DNA of 64,000 nucleotides from Streptomyces xanthii (GTDB lineage Bacteria > Actinomycetota > Actinomycetes > Streptomycetales > Streptomycetaceae): contig NZ_CP061281.1 in the NCBI RefSeq assembly GCF_014621695.1, forward strand, positions 620,001 through 684,000. Reading direction: 5' to 3'. The position numbers and the translations under genes were made by a program. Within the stretch, counting starts at the first letter, position 1, and every line of letters starts with the position of its first letter. The notes beneath the pieces were generated by a model. That model was not told where the DNA came from. It was given only the letters and a program-made list of their open reading frames with translations, and made no database searches. Below, in pieces: positions 22,592-31,476 of the stretch.

Positions 22592-24199
22592 GTGCACTCC
22601 GCTGCTTCCGCTTCCCCCGCTCCCGCCCCGTCCCGGCCCTCCCGTTCCTCGTACGACGTCGTGATCGTCGGCGGCGGTCACAACGGTCTGGTGGCCGCCG
22701 CCTACCTGGCCCGCGCGGGGCGCAGCGTCCTCGTGCTCGAACGGCAGGACCACGTCGGCGGGGCCGCCGTGTCGGCCCAGGCGTTCAAGGGCCTGGACGC
22801 GCGGCTCTCCCGGTACTCGTACCTGGTCAGCCTGCTCCCCCACCGGATCGTCGAGGACCTCGGGCTGCGTTTCCGGACGCGGCAGCGCCGCATCTCCTCG
22901 TACACCCCGGCCGTCGTGGACGGACAGCCGACCGGACTGCTCGTGCAGAACGACGAGGCCCGGACCCGCGAGTCGTTCCGGCGGCTCACCGGATCCGACC
23001 GGGACTTCGAGGCCTGGCAGCGGTTCTACGGAATGACCGAGCGGGTCGCGCAGCGGGTCTTCCCGACGCTGACCGGGCCGCTGCCCAGCCGCGCCGAGCT
23101 GGAGCGGATCGTCGACGACAAGGAGGCGTGGGAGGCGCTGTTCGAGCGTCCGCTGGGCGAGGCGATCGAGGCGCGGTTCGAGAACGACCTGGTGCGGGGC
23201 GTCGTCCTCACCGACGCGCTCATCGGCACGTTCACGCACGCCCACGACGAGTCCCTGCTGCAGAACCGCTGCTTCCTCTACCACGTGATCGGCAACGGCA
23301 CCGGCGACTGGGACGTCCCCGTCGGCGGGATGGGCGCGCTCACCGGGGCGCTCGCGGACGCCGCCCGCGCGGCCGGCGCCGAGATCGTCGTCGGCCACGA
23401 CGCCCTGGGCATCGACACCGACGGCGCCGACGCCGGCGCCGAGGTCCGCTACCGGTCCCCGGAGACGGAGGGCCGCGTGGCCGCCGGTTCGGTCCTGGCC
23501 AACGTCGCCCCCTCCACCCTCGCCCGTCTCCTCGGCGACGCGCCCGACCCGGCCCTGCCCGCCCCGGAGGGCGCGCAGTTGAAGGTCAACATGCTGCTGC
23601 GCCGCCTCCCCCGCCTGCGCGACGGCGCCGTGGACCCGAGGGACGCCTTCGCCGGCACGTTCCACATCGCCGAGTCGTACAGCGAACTGGAGGCCGCCTA
23701 CCGAGAGGCCGCCGCGGGGCGCATCCCGGGCACGGCCCCGTCCGAGATCTACTGCCACTCCCTCACCGACCCGTCGATTCTCGGGCCCGACCTGGTGGAC
23801 CGCGGGTTCCACACCCTGACCCTGTTCGGCCTGCACATGCCGGCCCGGCTCTTCGCCGGTGACCATGACGCGGCGCGCGAGGCGGCCCTGCGCGCCACGG
23901 TGGCCGCGCTGGACGCCGTGCTGGACGAGCCGATCGAGGACTGTCTGGCGGTCGACGCCGACGGCCGCCCCTGTATCGAGGCCAAGACGCCGCTGGATCT
24001 GGAGGCGGACCTGGGGCTGCCGTCCGGCCACATCTTCCACCGCGACCTGTCCTTCCCCCACGCCACCGAGGGCACCGGACGCTGGGGCGTGGAGACCGCG
24101 CACCCGAACGTCCTGCTGTGCGGGGCGGGCGCCGTCCGCGGCGGCGGGGTCAGCGGCATCCCGGGCCACAACGCGGCCATGTCGCTCCTGGCGGACTGA
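22592..24199 (+). CDS. phytoene-desaturase-like FAD oxidoreductase
   Basis: 535 residues. The FAD motif VIVGGGHNGLVAAAYLARAG is near residues 22-41, followed by QDHVGGAAVS; the C-terminus has LLCGAGAVRGGGVSGIPGHNA, the FAD contact of the CrtI/pyridine nucleotide-disulphide oxidoreductase-like group (pyrroloquinoline/pyridine family COG1233). GTG 22592 is preferred because GGAG stands six bases before it and upstream codons look noncoding. No carotenoid genes are nearby, so the substrate is open. Confidence 0.8.
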   Translation: MHSAASASPAPAPSRPSRSSYDVVIVGGGHNGLVAAAYLARAGRSVLVLERQDHVGGAAVSAQAFKGLDARLSRYSYLVSLLPHRIVEDLGLRFRTRQRRISSYTPAVVDGQPTGLLVQNDEARTRESFRRLTGSDRDFEAWQRFYGMTERVAQRVFPTLTGPLPSRAELERIVDDKEAWEALFERPLGEAIEARFENDLVRGVVLTDALIGTFTHAHDESLLQNRCFLYHVIGNGTGDWDVPVGGMGALTGALADAARAAGAEIVVGHDALGIDTDGADAGAEVRYRSPETEGRVAAGSVLANVAPSTLARLLGDAPDPALPAPEGAQLKVNMLLRRLPRLRDGAVDPRDAFAGTFHIAESYSELEAAYREAAAGRIPGTAPSEIYCHSLTDPSILGPDLVDRGFHTLTLFGLHMPARLFAGDHDAAREAALRATVAALDAVLDEPIEDCLAVDADGRPCIEAKTPLDLEADLGLPSGHIFHRDLSFPHATEGTGRWGVETAHPNVLLCGAGAVRGGGVSGIPGHNAAMSLLAD

Positions 24200-24215
24200 G
24201 CCGCAGGCCCGCAGG

Positions 24216-24653
24216 TCAGGGAGCCTGGCGCACCGCCCGTCGGGCTCCCGCCGCGCGAAGCAGTGCGGCCGTGCCGGGGTGAGGACCGTGGTCCGCCCAG
24301 TCCAAGGGGGCCAGACCCGTGCCCCGGTCCTCGCGCAGGCCGGGGTCGGCGCCGTGCGCCAGCAGGACGCGGACGGTGTCACGGTGCCCCCAGCACGCGG
24401 CCGCGCACAGCGGGGTCCCCTCGGACCCGAGTCCGGCGCTCTCCGTGTCGGGGTGCGCGCCGGCCCGCAGCAGCAGCCGGGCCACCTCGGCCTCGCCCTG
24501 CACGGCCGCCAGATACAACGGAGTCGTCCCGTCGCCGTTCCGCCGCTCGGGCTGCGCTCCCCCGGCCAACAGGGTCCGCACGCTCGGCGCGTCTCCGGAG
24601 AGGATCGCCTCGAACAGGCGGCGGGACAGCTTCTTCTGACGGCGCTCCTTCAT
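24216..24653 (-). CDS. ankyrin-repeat protein, 145 aa
   Basis: A short cytoplasmic protein made of about four ankyrin repeats: FEAILSGDAPSVRTLLAGGA, GTTPLYLAAVQGEAEVARLL, GTPLCAAACWGHRDTVRVLL and LAPLDWADHGPHPGTAALLR. A basic N-terminus (MKERRQKKLSRR) precedes. It should act by protein binding; partner unknown. Divergent from the membrane protein gene at 24752 and convergent with the oxidoreductase, 17 bp away. Confidence 0.85.
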   Translation of the reverse strand: MKERRQKKLSRRLFEAILSGDAPSVRTLLAGGAQPERRNGDGTTPLYLAAVQGEAEVARLLLRAGAHPDTESAGLGSEGTPLCAAACWGHRDTVRVLLAHGADPGLREDRGTGLAPLDWADHGPHPGTAALLRAAGARRAVRQAP

Positions 24654-24751
24654 AGCCGGTGAGGCTAGCGCCCCCGCCCCGTAAACTCGGCCGAATATTC
24701 GGCGAGTTGGCGCGTCGGCACGCCGGCACGTCGGTCGAGGAGCAGGGGCCC

Positions 24752-25225
24752 ATGGAGAGAGCGTCCGAGCCGGAGTCGGCTACGGCTACGGCTACGGCTA
24801 CGGCTACGGCTACGGCTACGGCTAAAGATCTGAGCCTGCTGCCGGTCGTGGGCGTCCTCATCGTGCTGGCCGCCGTCCTGGAACGCTGCCTGTCAGTCTT
24901 CAACGGGCCGGAGACGTACGTCCTGTGCCCGCACGTCCCCCTCCTGTCCGAGCGGCGCGCCCACGAGGCCGCCACGAACAGATGGCTCCTGCTGGCCGGC
25001 CTCGTCCTGGCCGTCGCGGCCCTGGTGCTGTCCCGCGTACGCCGCCAACGCGTCGTACCCGTACTGCTGTTGCCCGTGATCCTGCTCTCGGTGGTGCTGG
25101 CGGACGGCTACGCGGCGCGCGCGGACGCCGTCGCCCACAAGATCTGGACGACCCAGGGGTGCGACGAACCCACGGCCCTCTACGAGACCTCCCGAGGCTG
25201 GTTCGACTGGAGCCCGCTCGGCTGA
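24752..25225 (+). CDS. membrane protein with Ala-Thr repeat tract, 157 aa
   Basis: Unknown membrane protein. The cytoplasmic N-terminus has an (Ala-Thr) tract encoded by a hexanucleotide repeat (residues ~10-25). Three hydrophobic helices follow: LLPVVGVLIVLAAVLERCL, WLLLAGLVLAVAALVLSRV and VVPVLLLPVILLSVVLADGY, with two cysteines in outer segments (LCPHVPL, GCDEPTAL). ATG 24752 has GAGGAG 8-9 bases upstream; an earlier in-frame codon at 24659 would overlap the ankyrin gene's promoter. Its last 46 bp overlap the end of the convergent permease gene. Confidence 0.65.
   Translation: MERASEPESATATATATATATATAKDLSLLPVVGVLIVLAAVLERCLSVFNGPETYVLCPHVPLLSERRAHEAATNRWLLLAGLVLAVAALVLSRVRRQRVVPVLLLPVILLSVVLADGYAARADAVAHKIWTTQGCDEPTALYETSRGWFDWSPLG
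24781..24822 (+). repeat. (TACGGC)x7 hexanucleotide microsatellite in coding sequence
   Basis: Seven perfect TACGGC units in frame, giving alternating Ala-Thr residues; the preceding hexamer GTCGGC is a one-base variant. Because the unit is six bases, slippage would lengthen or shorten the tract by two residues without a frameshift. Confidence 0.95.
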
Positions 25226-26673
25226 TCGCGCGCCGGCCCCCTCCGCTGCAGCCACAGGCCCACGAGTGCGATGACCACGGTGAATCCCAGGGCCAGCACC
25301 GCGTCCTCGCGCGCCTCCGGCAGGGAGATCATCACCGCGTACAGCGCGACGAGCACGATCAGGGTCGCCCAGGTGAGCCACGGGAAGAGCCAGACGCCGG
25401 TACCGGCCGCGGGGCGGCGCCCGGCGGTCCGGTCGTGCCGGCCCAGGACGAGATGCGAGGCCGCGATGCCGATCCAGGTGATGTAGACGGTGTCGCCGGT
25501 GATGTTCACGAGCCGGGTGAAGGCCGTCGTCGGATGGAACACCTGGAGCAGGAGGCAGAGCACCGCGACCGCGACGGTGAGCAGGATCGCCGTGTACGGC
25601 ACCCCGCGCCGCGAGACCCGCGCGAGGTACCCCGGGGCGTCGTGGTCCCGGGCCAGCGCGAAGAGCATCCTGGAGCTGGCGTAGAGCTGGGAGTTCATCG
25701 TGGACAGCAGGGCGGCGAACAACACGATGTTCAGCACGGTCGACGCACCGTCCAGGCCGAGATGGCTGAGGGTGGCGGCGAACGGGCTCTCGCCGACGGC
25801 GGCACTGTTCCACGGCAGGAGCAGGACGACCACGGACAGCGAGCCGAGGTAGAAGACGGTGACGCGGACCAGGATGGTGCGGGTGCTCTTGCGGATGGCG
25901 GCCGCGGCGTCCTCGGCCTCGCCCGCGGCGATGGTGACGATCTCGGTGCCGGAGAAGGAGAACATGGCGCCCGAGGTGGCGATGACGACGCCGCTGAGCC
26001 CCATCGGCAGGAAGCCGCCGTGGTCCACCAGGTTCCCCGCTCCGGGTGCGGGCGTGCCGGGCAGCAGGCCCGCGACCGCGACGATGCCGACCGCGATGAA
26101 CAGGGCGATCACCGCGACCTTGATCCAGACGACCCAGAACTCCATCTCGCCGTAGGCGCGTACGGAGGTCAGGTTGACGGCGCTCACGAGGGCGACCACG
26201 GCCAGGGCGGTGAGCCAGACCGGCAGGGCCGGCAGCCAGCCGTGCACGATCTGGGCCAGCGCGATCGCCTCGACGCACAGCCCCAGGGGCCAGCCGACCC
26301 AGTACAGCCAGCCGCTGGCGAACCCGGCCCAGCGGCCGAACGCCAGCCGGCCGTACACGGCGAAGGCGCCGGTGTCCGGTCGCGGCATCGACATCTCGGC
26401 CAGCATGCGCATGATCAGGATGACGACGGCGGCCGTGACGGCGTAGGCGATCAGGATGCCCGGCCCCGCCTGCTGGATGCTCACGCCCGAGCCGACGAAG
26501 AGTCCCGCGCCGACCGCACCGCCGATGCTGATCATGGTGATGTGGCGGCCGCGCAGACTCCGCGCCAGGGCCGCAGGTCCGCCGGCCTCGGCGGGGCCGG
26601 CCGGCGGCGCGCCCCGGTCCGCCTCGCCGGTCGCGTCCGTACGCTGTGCCACCGTCCCGTTCTCCTCCTTCAT
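25180..26673 (-). CDS. APC-family amino-acid permease
   Basis: 497 residues, about twelve transmembrane helices. HITMISIGGAVGAGLFVGSG at the start of helix 1 and SFSGTEIVTIAAGEAEDA in helix 6-loop are signatures of the amino-acid transporter (AAT) group; uptake of GABA, proline or aromatic amino acids is typical. ATG 26673 follows AGGAGGA and overlaps the puuD stop (ATGA). Placed behind puuD it probably imports GABA, a polyamine derivative or an amino acid for that pathway. Confidence 0.88.
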   Translation of the reverse strand: MKEENGTVAQRTDATGEADRGAPPAGPAEAGGPAALARSLRGRHITMISIGGAVGAGLFVGSGVSIQQAGPGILIAYAVTAAVVILIMRMLAEMSMPRPDTGAFAVYGRLAFGRWAGFASGWLYWVGWPLGLCVEAIALAQIVHGWLPALPVWLTALAVVALVSAVNLTSVRAYGEMEFWVVWIKVAVIALFIAVGIVAVAGLLPGTPAPGAGNLVDHGGFLPMGLSGVVIATSGAMFSFSGTEIVTIAAGEAEDAAAAIRKSTRTILVRVTVFYLGSLSVVVLLLPWNSAAVGESPFAATLSHLGLDGASTVLNIVLFAALLSTMNSQLYASSRMLFALARDHDAPGYLARVSRRGVPYTAILLTVAVAVLCLLLQVFHPTTAFTRLVNITGDTVYITWIGIAASHLVLGRHDRTAGRRPAAGTGVWLFPWLTWATLIVLVALYAVMISLPEAREDAVLALGFTVVIALVGLWLQRRGPARDQPSGLQSNQPREVS

Positions 26674-27446
26674 GACCGGACCGCCTTCCGCGGCGCGGCC
26701 TGCGCCTGCTCCGACAGTGCGCGGAACAGCGGCAGTCGCAGCTCGTCGCACGGGACGAACGCCTCGGGATGCCACTGGACGCCGACGGTCCATGCCGCGT
26801 CGTCCCCGGCCTCGACGCTCTCCACGCAGCCGTCGTCGGCGCGGGCCGACACCCGCAGTCCGTCGCCCACCCGGTCGACCGCCTGGTGGTGACCGGACGA
26901 CACGGGCATCCGGTCGCGCCCGAACACCTCGGCCACCGCGCTGCCGGGCGACAGTGCGACGTCGTGCACGGCCCAGTCGTGGCCCGTGTCCGGCTCGTGC
27001 GCGACGGAGGTCTTCGGCAGGTCGAGGTGGAGGGTGCCGCCGCGCAGCACGTTGAGCAGCTGCATGCCGCGGCAGATGCCGAGCAGCGGGCGCCGGGCGT
27101 CCAGGGCGTACCGGATCACGGCCGTGTCGAGCCGGTCCTGCGCGGGATTCACGTCGTACAGCGCGGGATGGTCCGGGTCGGCTCCGTACAGGGCCGGGTC
27201 GACGTCGCCGCCGCCCGGCACGACGAAGCCGCGACAGGCCGCGAGCTCGGCTTCGAGCGGGCCCCCGTCCTGCGCCGGCCGCAGCAGGACGGGCTCGGCG
27301 CCCGCGGCGCGGATCAGGTCGACGATGTCGTCGAAGATGCGGTTGGCCTCGAGAACGCGCTGGTCGGCGCCGGGTGCGGCGGCGTCGCTCAGGCGTACGG
27401 GTATCCCGACGAGGGGTGCCGGTGCCGCGGGCTCAGTCGTGCTCAT
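26670..27446 (-). CDS. puuD: gamma-glutamyl-gamma-aminobutyrate hydrolase-type peptidase C26
   Basis: 258 residues, class I glutamine-amidotransferase fold. Cys125 in LLGICRGMQ and the His226/Glu228 pair in VQWHPEAF form the catalytic triad of PuuD, which frees GABA (or another amine) from its gamma-glutamyl conjugate. ATG 27446 follows AGGAGA. First gene of a two-gene unit with the permease, divergent from a GntR regulator; this fits polyamine, GABA or monoamine use through gamma-glutamylation. The ligase (GlnA-like) is not in this window. Confidence 0.87.
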   Translation of the reverse strand: MSTTEPAAPAPLVGIPVRLSDAAAPGADQRVLEANRIFDDIVDLIRAAGAEPVLLRPAQDGGPLEAELAACRGFVVPGGGDVDPALYGADPDHPALYDVNPAQDRLDTAVIRYALDARRPLLGICRGMQLLNVLRGGTLHLDLPKTSVAHEPDTGHDWAVHDVALSPGSAVAEVFGRDRMPVSSGHHQAVDRVGDGLRVSARADDGCVESVEAGDDAAWTVGVQWHPEAFVPCDELRLPLFRALSEQAQAAPRKAVRS

Positions 27447-27462
27447 AGGCTCTCCTGCTGAT

Positions 27463-27473
27463 CGCAACTTGCG
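27463..27473. promoter_or_regulatory. candidate GntR operator CGCAACTTGCG
   Basis: Inverted repeat CGCAA-C-TTGCG in the 58-bp gap between puuD and the GntR gene. No other dyad of this quality is present there, and the short gap forces both promoters to overlap it. Confidence 0.5.
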
Positions 27474-27504
27474 GTAGAGATGCGAAATCTAGAGGATAGG
27501 TTTC

Positions 27505-28224
27505 ATGGACGACAAGGGCTGGGCACAACACATCGCGCCGGTGCGTTCGGCGGGAGCGGCGGAGGCCGTCGCGCGGCGGCTCAACGAGCTGATCGGCGCG
27601 CGGATCCTCGTCGGCGGTGATCGCTTCCCGCCGGAGAAGGCCCTTGCCGAGATGTTCGGGGTGGCCGTGATGACGATGCGGCACGCCATGGCGGTGCTGC
27701 GGGAGGACGGGCTGATCGAGACCCGGCGCGGACACCGCGCCGGCACGTACGTCGTCCCCGAAGTCCTCACCCGGATCCGGGAGTTGACGGCCCTGCACCC
27801 GTACACGCAGGCCGACATCGAGGAGCTCACGGCCTGGCGCATCGCGGTGTCCGGGGAGGCGTCCGCCCGGGCGGCGCGGCGCGCCTCCGAGGCGGGTCTC
27901 GCGCGGCTGCGCGAGCTCGAGACGGCGACGGACGAGGCGGTCGCCGACGCGGAGGCCTACCGCACGCTGGACGCGGGGCTCCACCTCCACATCGCCGAAC
28001 TCTCCGGCTCCCGGCGGCTGATGGAGGCCGAGCAGGGCATCCAGGACGAGCTCACGCGGCTCCTGGCGGAGGATCCGGGCGGGGTGGAGGCCCGCAGCAC
28101 CCCCGACCAGCTGCACCGGGCCCTCGTGGGGGCGATCGAGCGGAGTGATCCGGTGCGGGCGCGGGAGCAGTTCACGGTGCACGCGGAGGCGACGGCGGAC
28201 CTGTTCCTGCCGTTCGTCCAATAG
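27505..28224 (+). CDS. GntR (FadR-type) regulator next to puuD
   Basis: 239 residues: winged helix at ~20-85 (AVARRLNELIGARILVGGDR, then VMTMRHAMAVLREDGLIETR) and an FCD effector domain (LTAWRIAVSGEASARAARRA, LDAGLHLHIAELSGSRRLME). AGAGGA lies 8 bases before ATG 27505. Divergent from puuD, so most likely its repressor, with a polyamine- or GABA-derived effector as inference. Confidence 0.87.
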   Translation: MDDKGWAQHIAPVRSAGAAEAVARRLNELIGARILVGGDRFPPEKALAEMFGVAVMTMRHAMAVLREDGLIETRRGHRAGTYVVPEVLTRIRELTALHPYTQADIEELTAWRIAVSGEASARAARRASEAGLARLRELETATDEAVADAEAYRTLDAGLHLHIAELSGSRRLMEAEQGIQDELTRLLAEDPGGVEARSTPDQLHRALVGAIERSDPVRAREQFTVHAEATADLFLPFVQ

Positions 28225-28276
28225 GCGGCGGGCCCACGGGGGCGTCGGGATTCGTCTGCGGGTCCGGTGGGGCTTC

Positions 28277-28384
28277 TCGCGCAGTTCCCCGCGCCCCTGA
28301 AATGCATGCCCTTCGGGCGCATTTCCCCGATGTGCCGACGCCCCTGTGGAGATGGCGCACGAAGTGCGCATCTCCACAGGGGCG
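28277..28384. terminator. double hairpin of the dispersed repeat family
   Basis: Between the convergent GntR and ABC-ATPase genes. First, an inverted copy of the 16341 repeat (28277-28299) leads into a hairpin GAAATGC...GCATTTC (28299-28305/28319-28325) with an inner GCCC-TTC-GGGC stem. Second, a very long stem: 28339-28354 pairs perfectly with 28369-28384 (arm CGCCCCTGTGGAGATG), one bulged G, then CGCAC-GAA-GTGCG. A further related stretch (GGGGCGCGACCAGCCCCCAC) follows at about 28415-28436. Strong bidirectional terminator. Confidence 0.75.
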
Positions 28385-28475
28385 CGGGGCTGCGTCTATG
28401 AGCGGCTCCGCCGCGGGGCGCGACCAGCCCCCACCGGCCCGCGGACGAACGGGCGATGGGGGCTTGCGTCGGGGG

Positions 28476-29249
28476 TCAGAGGACCTTGGACAGGAAGGAC
28501 TTGGTGCGGTCGTGCTGGGGGTTGGTCAGCACGTCGCGGGGGTGGCCGGACTCGACGACGACGCCGCCGTCCATGAAGACGAGACTGTCACCGACCTCGC
28601 GGGCGAAGCCCATCTCGTGGGTGACGACGATCATCGTCATGCCCGATTCGGCGAGGTCGCGCATGACGTCGAGGACGTCACCCACCAGCTCCGGGTCGAG
28701 CGCCGAGGTCGGCTCGTCGAACAGCATCAGCTTGGGATCCATGGCCAGCGCGCGGGCGATCGCCACACGCTGCTGCTGACCGCCCGACAGCTGCGAGGGA
28801 TAGTTCTTCGCCTTGTCCCCGAGACCGACCCGCTCCAGGAGCTCGCCGGCCCGCTTGCGGGCATCCGCCCTCGACTGCTTCTTGACCTGGACCGGCGCCT
28901 CCATGACGTTCTCCAGCGCCGTCATGTGGGGGAAGAGGTTGAACCGCTGGAACACCATGCCGATGTCCCGCCGCTTCAACGCCACCTCCCGGTCGCGCAG
29001 CTCGTACAGCTTGTCGCCCTGCTGGCGGTAGCCGACCAGCTCACCGTCCACGTACAGACGGCCGCCGTTGATCTTCTCCAGGTGGTTGATGCAGCGCAGG
29101 AACGTGGACTTGCCCGACCCGGACGGGCCGATCAGGCAGAACACCTCACCCTGCTTGACCTCCAGGTCGATGCCCTGCAGGACCTGCACCGCGCCGAAGG
29201 ACTTGTGGACGCCCTCCGCCTTCACCATCACGTTCACGTCGCCGCTCAC
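28476..29249 (-). CDS. polar amino-acid ABC transporter, ATP-binding subunit
   Basis: 257 residues, GlnQ-type ATPase. Walker [11 protein letters not shown]-loop, signature LSGGQQQR, Walker B LMLFDEP and the H-loop VTHEM are all present. GTG 29249 overlaps the permease stop (GTGA); an internal ATG at 29228 is less likely. It drives uptake with the permease and binding protein encoded immediately upstream in the same operon. Confidence 0.93.
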   Translation of the reverse strand: MSGDVNVMVKAEGVHKSFGAVQVLQGIDLEVKQGEVFCLIGPSGSGKSTFLRCINHLEKINGGRLYVDGELVGYRQQGDKLYELRDREVALKRRDIGMVFQRFNLFPHMTALENVMEAPVQVKKQSRADARKRAGELLERVGLGDKAKNYPSQLSGGQQQRVAIARALAMDPKLMLFDEPTSALDPELVGDVLDVMRDLAESGMTMIVVTHEMGFAREVGDSLVFMDGGVVVESGHPRDVLTNPQHDRTKSFLSKVL

Positions 29250-30217
29250 GCGCCCACCGCCTTGGACCGGTTCGACAGCGACAGCATGTTCGCCTTCACC
29301 TTCTGCCACGGCGTCGCGGGCAGCTGACGGGACGTGCCGCGCGCGTAGTACCGCTCGATGTAGTACTGCCCCACGCTCAGGATCGACGTCATGATCAGGT
29401 ACCAGGCCGCCGCCGTGAAGTACATCTCCACCGGCGAACCCGACTGCTGACCGATGTCCTGCGCGTAGCGGAACAGCTCGTTGAACTGCACCGCCGCGAC
29501 CAGCGACGTCGTCTTGAGCATGTTGATGAACTCGTTGCCCGTCGGCGGCACGATCACCCGCATCGCCTGCGGGATCACGATCCGCCGCAGCGTCTTCGAG
29601 TGCGACATGCCCAGCGCGTGCGAGGCCTCCGTCTGGCCCTCGTCGACCGACATCAGACCCGCACGGCAGATCTCCGCCATGTACGCGGCCTCGTTCAGCC
29701 CCAGACCCAGCAGCGCGGTCAGCAGCGGCGTCATGAACGAGGACCAGTAGTCCTTGTAGATCGGACCGAGGTTGATGTACTCGAAGACCAGGCCCAGGTT
29801 GAACCAGATGAACAGCTGGACCAGGACCGGCGTCCCGCGGAAGAACCAGATGTAGAACCAGGCGATCGAGCTGGTCACCGGGTTCTTCGACAGACGCATC
29901 ACGGCCAGCGTGATACCGCCCACGACACCGATCAGCATCGACAGGACCGTCAGCAGCAGCGTCTTGCCGACACCCGTCAGGATGCGGTCGTCGAAGAAGT
30001 ACTCCGGGACCGTGCTCCACTGGATCTTGCCCTGCCCGAAGGCATAGATGATCGAACCCAGGAGCGCGAGCGCGACCACCGCGGCCAGGTAACGCCCGTA
30101 ATGCCGCACCGGAATCGCCCTGAGCGCCTCGGGGACGGTGACGGACGGAGATGCGGAGGACACGGAGGACACCGGGGTGTCTTTCACGGGCTCTTTCTCG
30201 GTGAGTTTCTGTTCCAT
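29246..30217 (-). CDS. polar amino-acid ABC transporter, permease
   Basis: 323 residues of the HisM/GlnP family. A ~35-residue polar N-terminus precedes about five to six transmembrane helices; the EAA loop is readable as [20 protein letters not shown], where the ATPase docks. ATG 30217 lies just past the stop of the binding-protein gene (30220). Only one permease gene is present, so the channel is probably a homodimer. Confidence 0.92.
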   Translation of the reverse strand: MEQKLTEKEPVKDTPVSSVSSASPSVTVPEALRAIPVRHYGRYLAAVVALALLGSIIYAFGQGKIQWSTVPEYFFDDRILTGVGKTLLLTVLSMLIGVVGGITLAVMRLSKNPVTSSIAWFYIWFFRGTPVLVQLFIWFNLGLVFEYINLGPIYKDYWSSFMTPLLTALLGLGLNEAAYMAEICRAGLMSVDEGQTEASHALGMSHSKTLRRIVIPQAMRVIVPPTGNEFINMLKTTSLVAAVQFNELFRYAQDIGQQSGSPVEMYFTAAAWYLIMTSILSVGQYYIERYYARGTSRQLPATPWQKVKANMLSLSNRSKAVGA

Positions 30218-30219
30218 GG

Positions 30220-31182
30220 TCACTTGCCGCCGTTGATGCCGGATTCCTTGACGGCGCCGGCCTCGACGCCCCACTTCGCGACGATCTTTCCGTACTCGCC
30301 GTTCTCGATGATCGCGTTCAGCGCGGCCTGCAGCGCGTCCCGCAGCTGCGTCTTGTCCTTCGCCACCGCGATGCCGTACGGCGCGGCCTCGACCTGGTCG
30401 CCGACGATCTCGAAGGCCTTGCCGCCGCCCGTGGTCTTGACCGCGTACGCGGCGACCGGGAAGTCGGAGGAACCGGCGTCCGCGCCGCCCGAACGCAGGC
30501 GGGTCTGGGCCTGCTGGTCGTCGTCGAAGGCCTGGATGCCCAGCGTCTTGCCCTTGGGGCACTTCTTGGCCTGCGCCTTGGCCAGGTCGTGGGAGACCGT
30601 GCCGCGCTGCACGACGATCTTCTTGCCGCACAGGTCGTCCCAGGTCTTGATGCCCTGGGTCTTGCCCTTCGGCGTGTAGATGGAGACGCCCGCGTTGAAG
30701 TAGTCGACGAAGTCGACGCCCTCGCCGACCTTCTTGCCGGTGTCCGAGTCCACGCCGTTCTGGCGGTCCTTGGTGTCCGTCATGGCCGACATCGCAATGT
30801 CGTAGCGGTTCGAGCGAAGGCCCGTGACGAGGGTGTCGAAGGTGCCGTTCTCGAACTCGAACTTCACGCCGAGCTGCTTGCCCATGGCCGCGGCGATGTC
30901 GGGGTCGATCCCGATGACCCCACCCGACTTGTCCTTGAACTCCACCGGGGCGTAGGCGAGATCGGAGCCGACCCGGATGACGCCCTTGTCGCGGATCTCC
31001 TTGGGGAGCTTGTCGGCCAGCGGCGCGCTCTTCGACCCTCCGGCGGCCTTGCCGTCGTCGTTCCCGCTCCCGGTCTGGTCACCGCAGCCGGTCAGCAGGA
31101 GGACGCCTGCTACGGCGACGGCGCCGGCCGCGACCAGTCGGGTTCTGGCGCCGTCCACGCGCCGGGCGGTCTCTGCGTTCAT
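30220..31182 (-). CDS. amino-acid ABC transporter, substrate-binding lipoprotein
   Basis: 320 residues. Signal peptide with lipobox LLTGC (Cys33), then family-3 solute-binding domain ([40 protein letters not shown]). ATG 31182 has GGAGGAATTCC before it. Anchored outside the membrane, it captures the amino acid for the two genes that follow; glutamate, glutamine or cystine-like ligands are typical, but specificity cannot be read. The 294-bp leader region upstream contains a repeated TGCATCGG motif near 31300-31320. Confidence 0.92.
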   Translation of the reverse strand: MNAETARRVDGARTRLVAAGAVAVAGVLLLTGCGDQTGSGNDDGKAAGGSKSAPLADKLPKEIRDKGVIRVGSDLAYAPVEFKDKSGGVIGIDPDIAAAMGKQLGVKFEFENGTFDTLVTGLRSNRYDIAMSAMTDTKDRQNGVDSDTGKKVGEGVDFVDYFNAGVSIYTPKGKTQGIKTWDDLCGKKIVVQRGTVSHDLAKAQAKKCPKGKTLGIQAFDDDQQAQTRLRSGGADAGSSDFPVAAYAVKTTGGGKAFEIVGDQVEAAPYGIAVAKDKTQLRDALQAALNAIIENGEYGKIVAKWGVEAGAVKESGINGGK

Positions 31183-31476
31183 CTGGAATTCCTCCTGCGG
31201 GACAAGAAGGCGGTCGAGGGAGGGCACCTCGAGGCCTTGGAACGGGGACGGTGATGCGTGAGGGGTGCCGCCGCGCACGGACGCGAGGGCAGGCCCGATG
31301 CAGATCCGATGCAGGGCATGTGGCCGCGTCGAGCGAAACGCGGCGGTGGAACACTCCCGTTGGGTGAGGAGAGCGCCGTCAGGCTAATCCGGGAATGGAT
31401 TCATGCATAGACCTGACGGCTGAATATTCTTCAACCGAGACGGGCCGCGTCCCGGCCGGTTCCGTACCCTGGCGGC

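Noticed and set aside
25180..25225. Overlap of the convergent membrane-protein and permease genes taken as a possible frameshift
   Set aside because: Both proteins end naturally and the overlap is on opposite strands, so no broken gene is implied.
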